Below are positions 6,261 to 10,018 of a DNA stretch of 10,018 nt, piece by piece. This DNA comes from an archaeon (lineage in GTDB: Archaea; Asgardarchaeota; Hermodarchaeia; Hermodarchaeales; Hermodarchaeaceae). The stretch is taken from NCBI GenBank assembly GCA_016550425.1, contig JABXGS010000169.1:1-10018 (forward strand). The letters run 5' to 3'. Every line of letters begins with the position of its first letter. Position 1 is the stretch's first letter. The notes under the pieces are model-generated. The model was not told where the DNA came from, did no database searches, and was given only the letters and a program-made list of their open reading frames with translations. The translations under genes and the position numbers were made by a program.

Positions 6261-8114
6261 CTAGGTGGTAATAATAGGGGACAGCTGAAGTGCTTTGAGT
6301 GATTGTTCCGTGGGCTCTCCGTCGGGTGTGCATCCACGTCGCTTGTATAATTCCGTTAGGGATTCTTCAAAATCTTGTTGGCTAGTAAACGCAGTATATC
6401 CCTTGGTGGGTCCATCAGGTATTGGCTCTCTCATGAAACGGTTGGGCAAGACATCATAATTACGTGGTGGTTGGTCATACTCGCGAATGTTAAACATCCG
6501 AGCCAGGGTCCAAATTCGGTTGGCAATGGTGTTTACTGCTTTCTTGGTCTGCTTCACGCCGGTGGCAACCTGTAAGATTTCAGCACAGTCTTGAATATTC
6601 AGTCGCGGAGAAATCGAGTGAGTGAAATGACAGATAATAAGTGAATCTTTGAGGATTTTCAGGTTTTGCTGTTCGATAAGTGAATCAAGCACCAGTTTGG
6701 CGCTGTCTTCAGGGGGCTTTGTCGTCGAGGGCCACCCTCGTAAATGACTTGCCCCTGCTGCTGCTGTCACATAGCTCAATCCTAGACCTAATTTTCCACG
6801 GGGATCCCAGGCAGGGTATTCAAGTCCTTTCGTGTGAAGTGCCCATTGATCAGCACTATTACCTACAACGTTAGCAAATTCCCGGACCCCCTTCGCCAGA
6901 TGATCTCCGACACCGTCACGTGTCGCAATTTTTAGTAAGAGCTGAAGTACTTTCTTCGCTTCACCAAAAGTCATTGCTTCTGATTGGAATTGCCGTGGGA
7001 TACGGTTGCGTTGTTTGAGTTCCATGAAGAACCCGATAACATTTCCAGTACTGATAGTGTCTAATCCATACAGGTTGCATAAGTGATTCATTTGAATGAT
7101 GGCATCAAGGTCATTGATACCAAGACCCGCACCCATTAATCCCAGTGTCTCATATTCAGGGACAGCAATCTTGCCCGTTTTCGCTTTTGGAGCCCATGGA
7201 TACTCTGGGTCTTTTAAGGTCCAGGCACAACTAATCACACAGCCCTCACAAGGGGTTCGTTGTTTTGCATTTCGATACTGGGCTTCAATTGCCTCGTCAT
7301 CGATTTTGGAATGTCCACCAAACTGAGTTGTTTGGAAATTACGGGTTGGAAAAATACCAATGCTATTAGCATAATCAACTAGCCAAGGGGTTCCACGATA
7401 ATGCAAAGAATGTCCTCGCTCCTTCGCTTTTCGAGCGCGCTGGGCTAGTTGTATGACAAGGTTGCGTTCCTGCTCGTCATCGGGTGTGGGAATCCTCCGT
7501 TTGGGTCCCCGAATGGCAACAGCTTTCAGATTTTTGGATCCGAATACCGATCCTAATCCACCACGGCCAAAATTCCGAAAATAGTTGTGCGTTAAACAAG
7601 CAAAACGGACGAGATGTTCTCCTGCTGGTCCTGTGGAAATCACCTGGGTTTTCGGATCTTGTTTTCTTAAAGCAAGCTCTGTTTCATGCGTCGTTTTTCC
7701 CCAGAGCTTCGAAGCGTCCTTTATTGCCAACTCTTTTTCACTAATATGAATCCAAACTGGTGTTTCTGCCTTCCCCTCGATTGCTAGAAGATCAAATCCC
7801 GCTCGTTTTAATTCGGGTCCTAGGTATCCACCCATGTTACTATCAATATACAGATTAGTTAGAGGGCTTTTGGAGATTGCTGAACATCGACCTGTAATCG
7901 GAATGCGTGTTCCTTGAACTGGACCAACCGCTAGGTAGAAACGATTTTCTTCCCCTAACGGATCCGTGGAAGCTGGGATTTCTCTATAGAGATAATAAGT
8001 GCCTAATCCTTTTCCGCCAATGAACTGGTGAAGCACTTTTTCTGGAATAGATTCTTCACGAATTTGCTGAGCGCTAAGATTAACTCGAAGGAGCTTGCCC
8101 GTCCAGCCATACAT
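6261..8114 (-). CDS. aor: Aldehyde:ferredoxin oxidoreductase (tungsten pterin enzyme)
   Basis: A 617-aa member of the AOR family, which oxidises aldehydes to carboxylic acids and passes electrons to ferredoxin, using a tungsten bis-pterin and one [4Fe-4S] cluster. The N-terminus MYGWTGKLLRVNLS is characteristic. The N-terminal AFOR domain includes TGRCSAISKSP and DSNMGGYLG (about 74-99). The cluster cysteines are C289-x2-C292-x3-C296 and C495, with spacing very close to the Pyrococcus furiosus enzyme. Of the two pterin-binding DxxGL(D/C) motifs, the first reads N347-L-Y-G-L-D352 and the second D490-S-L-I-I-C495, so both are altered but recognisable. ATG 8114 is preferred; an upstream GTG at 8123 would add three residues not typical of the family. 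No signal peptide, so cytoplasmic. The natural aldehyde is not known. It lies 249 bp upstream of radA on the same strand; radA appears to have its own promoter. Confidence 0.95.
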   Translation of the reverse strand: MYGWTGKLLRVNLSAQQIREESIPEKVLHQFIGGKGLGTYYLYREIPASTDPLGEENRFYLAVGPVQGTRIPITGRCSAISKSPLTNLYIDSNMGGYLGPELKRAGFDLLAIEGKAETPVWIHISEKELAIKDASKLWGKTTHETELALRKQDPKTQVISTGPAGEHLVRFACLTHNYFRNFGRGGLGSVFGSKNLKAVAIRGPKRRIPTPDDEQERNLVIQLAQRARKAKERGHSLHYRGTPWLVDYANSIGIFPTRNFQTTQFGGHSKIDDEAIEAQYRNAKQRTPCEGCVISCAWTLKDPEYPWAPKAKTGKIAVPEYETLGLMGAGLGINDLDAIIQMNHLCNLYGLDTISTGNVIGFFMELKQRNRIPRQFQSEAMTFGEAKKVLQLLLKIATRDGVGDHLAKGVREFANVVGNSADQWALHTKGLEYPAWDPRGKLGLGLSYVTAAAGASHLRGWPSTTKPPEDSAKLVLDSLIEQQNLKILKDSLIICHFTHSISPRLNIQDCAEILQVATGVKQTKKAVNTIANRIWTLARMFNIREYDQPPRNYDVLPNRFMREPIPDGPTKGYTAFTSQQDFEESLTELYKRRGCTPDGEPTEQSLKALQLSPIITT

Positions 8115-8153
8115 ATTGAACACACTCGGATAGAAGCTTCATGAACCTGCAAA

Positions 8154-8161
8154 GAATAAAA
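8154..8161 (-). promoter_or_regulatory. TATA-like box before the aldehyde oxidoreductase
   Basis: TTTTATTC on the minus strand, about 40 bp before the ATG at 8114, giving a predicted start near 8132 and a short leader. Only weakly supported. Confidence 0.25.
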
Positions 8162-8372
8162 CCTTAATGTATCTCTTTGTGACACTCAAATTCTACTCAG
8201 CATTTCCTCATCTGATGATATTTACAAAACATAATTTCTGCTTTCCATTGGATACACTCGTGCTGACATAATCACATATTCTCGGTTTCGTTGGTTGTTT
8301 TTTCCATCATCATGAGAAAATATTCTTTGTCGATGAGGTCACATTTCCTTCTCTAAATTCCCCAATAACAAG

Positions 8373-8382
8373 TGATTTAAGG
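8373..8382 (+). promoter_or_regulatory. TATA-like box for the solute-binding protein gene
   Basis: TGATTTAAGG, centred near 8377. Initiation about 25 bp downstream falls at about 8402, the left edge of the leader hairpin. Confidence 0.4.
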
Positions 8383-8400
8383 AATAAGTATCCCTTTTGA

Positions 8401-8429
8401 CCGGTGTCGTAGCACAAGCTACGATTCGG
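8401..8429 (+). promoter_or_regulatory. 5'-leader hairpin of the solute-binding protein mRNA
   Basis: TCGTAGC (8407-8413) and GCTACGA (8418-8424) form a perfect 7-bp stem around an ACAA loop. CCG (8401-8403) and CGG (8427-8429) add three more pairs beyond a small 3-by-2 internal loop. It lies between the predicted transcription start and the Shine-Dalgarno motif. It could be an RNA-stabilising or regulatory hairpin, or a DNA operator. Confidence 0.5.
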
Positions 8430-8440
8430 AAAAACGCCAA

Positions 8441-8445
8441 GAGGT
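8441..8445 (+). promoter_or_regulatory. Shine-Dalgarno motif that selects a TTG start
   Basis: GAGGT with an 11-nt spacer to TTG 8457. There is no in-frame ATG before residue 21, inside the signal-peptide core, so this motif is what fixes the start. Confidence 0.55.
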
Positions 8446-8456
8446 TTGAAACTAAA

Positions 8457-10018
8457 TTGGAGCGAAAACGCACAATCCAATTACTTGCAGTTCTCCTCTT
8501 TGTGGGCCTCGCCGGAATGTTCCTTGTTTATACCGGTGAATCCCCATCTGTTTCAGCACAGGATGGCGGTTGGGATCCGACTGGTCCTTATGCTGACAGA
8601 ATCATCTTCCATGTTATTACAGGGCAAGATGTACAAGTAGCTGCTCTAATTCAAGGCGACATTGACTGTCTTGCCGACAACGTAGAAGCAGCCTACATTG
8701 AAGAATTGCAAGCTAACCCGAACATAGAAGTAACCCAAACTGAACGACTCGGTTTCGGTTTTATGGCCATCAACTGCATGCGCTATCCATATGCAATTCC
8801 TGCATTTCGACGTGCGCTAGCCTTAGCTGCTGACAAGCACGAAGTCGCCACCATCATGTGGGGTGGTCTTGGCTTCGCCCTTGACAGCCCAGTTCCTGCA
8901 TCAACTGGTGTCTGGCATAATAATGCCACATCACCCAGCTACAAGGAACCCAACGTTGCGCTAGCTATGGCTGAACTGACAGCGGCAGGATTCTATGATG
9001 CCAACGGTGACGGATACTTCGACGATCCGAATGGTGAACCTTTCACCTTCCGTCCGATGTACTCCATCGAAGCTCCCCAATGGGGTGCTGCTATGACCTC
9101 CCAGCAAGTTTACTGGGATCAGGCTGGTATCTCCGTAGATCCAATGCCAATCGCTTTCAACACCCTCCTGGACATCGTTTACACGATTCCACGAAACTAT
9201 GATGGCGCAAACTTTGCTTATGGCCTTAGCCCCAATCCACTCATCCTTGAGAACTGGATGTCCCAATACATCGCAGAACCTGAAGGAAACATGTTGAACT
9301 GGGCTAATGACACCTACGACTACTGGGTAGACATCATGCTCACCTCCTCTGACTTTGATGAGGTTCTCGATGCTGCCTGGTCTGCTCAGCAAATCTTCAT
9401 CGAGAACGTACCCATGCTCGTCTGGTACAGCAACTGGGAAGTCAACGCCTACCGTTCTGACAAATGGGAGGACTTCACCGTTATTCCTGGTTGGGGTATT
9501 GCTGGTATGAACCGCTGGGTACCACAGAAGGTCAAACTCAAGGAAGGACAGCCTGAACGTGATCCAACCACGGGTACAGGTGGCACCTTCAACACTCTGA
9601 TTGGCTCCGCCATGGACTCTCAGAACCCACTGACCTCAACCAGCGTCTACGGAAACTATCCGCTCTCGCAAGTCTATTCCAGCCTTGCCGGACTCAATGA
9701 TCCGAACCACGAACCTACTATGGACAGCAACGGTCTCGCCTATGACTGGGAGATTACCGAACTCACTGACGGACTTCAATTCGACTTCACGTTGTGGGGT
9801 GCAGACGATGATCATCCTGCCGCCTACTGGCATGACATGGGTGGTAGCTATGATGGTCGTGTGACAGCATATGATGTAGCCTTCAGCTACAATTATGTCC
9901 TCAACTACTCCATTCCGACCTACGTGACAGCTATTCCATACCTCAACTCCTGTGAAGCCATCGACGATTTCCACGTACGAATCATCACCAATGGTAAGAG
10001 CTACTGGGCCTTTGACCA
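8457..10018 (+). CDS. ABC transporter family 5 solute-binding protein, permuted domain order, 3' end outside the window
   Basis: 520 codons are visible, without stop or frameshift. The TTG start gives MERKRTIQLLAVLLFVGLAG, a signal peptide with likely cleavage after VSA (about residue 34). Residues about 42-365 resemble the C-terminal half of family 5 (peptide/nickel-type, SBP_bac_5) binding proteins: IQGDIDC, FRRALALAADKHEV with GGLG, the Ca-loop-like DANGDGYFDD (181-190), then QQIFIENVPMLVWY. From residue 375, GGTFNTLIGSAMDSQNPL, VYSSLAGL, DWEITELTDGLQFDF and VTAYDVAFSYNYV resemble the N-terminal beginning of the same family. Normal members have the opposite order. The protein would bind peptides, sugars or similar solutes outside the cell for import. 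C71 and C107 could form a disulfide. No permease genes are in view. Without the 3' end, circular permutation and a one-and-a-half-copy tandem cannot be told apart. Confidence 0.88.
   Translation, partial: MERKRTIQLLAVLLFVGLAGMFLVYTGESPSVSAQDGGWDPTGPYADRIIFHVITGQDVQVAALIQGDIDCLADNVEAAYIEELQANPNIEVTQTERLGFGFMAINCMRYPYAIPAFRRALALAADKHEVATIMWGGLGFALDSPVPASTGVWHNNATSPSYKEPNVALAMAELTAAGFYDANGDGYFDDPNGEPFTFRPMYSIEAPQWGAAMTSQQVYWDQAGISVDPMPIAFNTLLDIVYTIPRNYDGANFAYGLSPNPLILENWMSQYIAEPEGNMLNWANDTYDYWVDIMLTSSDFDEVLDAAWSAQQIFIENVPMLVWYSNWEVNAYRSDKWEDFTVIPGWGIAGMNRWVPQKVKLKEGQPERDPTTGTGGTFNTLIGSAMDSQNPLTSTSVYGNYPLSQVYSSLAGLNDPNHEPTMDSNGLAYDWEITELTDGLQFDFTLWGADDDHPAAYWHDMGGSYDGRVTAYDVAFSYNYVLNYSIPTYVTAIPYLNSCEAIDDFHVRIITNGKSYWAFD

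Larger units (their letters stand above)
8124..8456. other. Divergent intergenic region
   Basis: This AT-rich stretch separates the oxidoreductase from the solute-binding protein gene and holds no frame I accept as coding. It contains the candidate promoters of both genes, a short dyad TCATCTGATGA at 8208-8218 that could be an operator, and the leader hairpin and Shine-Dalgarno motif of the rightward gene. Confidence 0.6.

Noticed and set aside
8446..8640. Plus-strand frame of 64 codons at the start of the solute-binding protein
   Set aside because: It is the wrong frame; the overlapping TTG-initiated frame gives a signal peptide and 520 codons of clear family 5 similarity.
8961..9392. Minus-strand frame of 143 codons
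   Set aside because: Antisense shadow of the solute-binding protein gene, as is the frame at 9636-9974.

Overview
The window looks archaeal. It carries a RadA-type recombinase, a tungsten-pterin aldehyde:ferredoxin oxidoreductase, a nuclease related to archaeal Holliday junction resolvases, and TATA-like boxes at sensible distances from several starts. Three gene starts have GAGG-type Shine-Dalgarno motifs with 10-11 nt spacers. The gene mix suggests an anaerobic, heterotrophic, probably uncultivated archaeon. An Asgard-type lineage is my best guess, but the sequence alone does not prove it.

Layout. Positions 1-220 hold no convincing gene but contain a strong imperfect inverted repeat (27-53 with 160-183). 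A 53-aa single-pass membrane protein on the minus strand (221-382) is divergent from a rightward run of genes: a SAM-dependent methyltransferase (494-1234), a secreted, membrane-anchored beta-lactamase-fold serine hydrolase (1369-2565), a protein with several zinc-binding motifs (2642-3301), a DUF438-hemerythrin-PAS sensor-like protein (3331-4554) and a membrane-anchored Holliday-junction-resolvase-like nuclease (4633-5040). The nuclease converges on radA (5073-6011, minus). Upstream of radA is a structured region with a TATA box, a paired direct repeat and a leader able to form alternative hairpins. An aldehyde:ferredoxin oxidoreductase lies further upstream on the same strand (6261-8114).

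A 333-342 bp divergent region separates the oxidoreductase from a family 5 solute-binding lipoprotein-like or secreted protein that starts with TTG at 8457 and runs off the right edge. Its domain order is the most unusual thing here: the signal peptide leads straight into what looks like the C-terminal half of a family 5 binding protein, followed by what looks like the N-terminal beginning of one. The order is therefore permuted, or one and a half copies are present. The mRNA leader of this gene also has a strong hairpin close to the predicted transcription start.

Working together: the solute-binding protein would capture peptides or similar solutes outside the cell, and the aldehyde oxidoreductase would remove aldehydes formed in amino-acid or sugar fermentation while reducing ferredoxin. 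This metabolic link is inference. The hemerythrin-PAS protein may sense oxygen, NO or redox state. RadA and the resolvase-like nuclease both belong to DNA-transaction families but are convergent, so they are not one operon.
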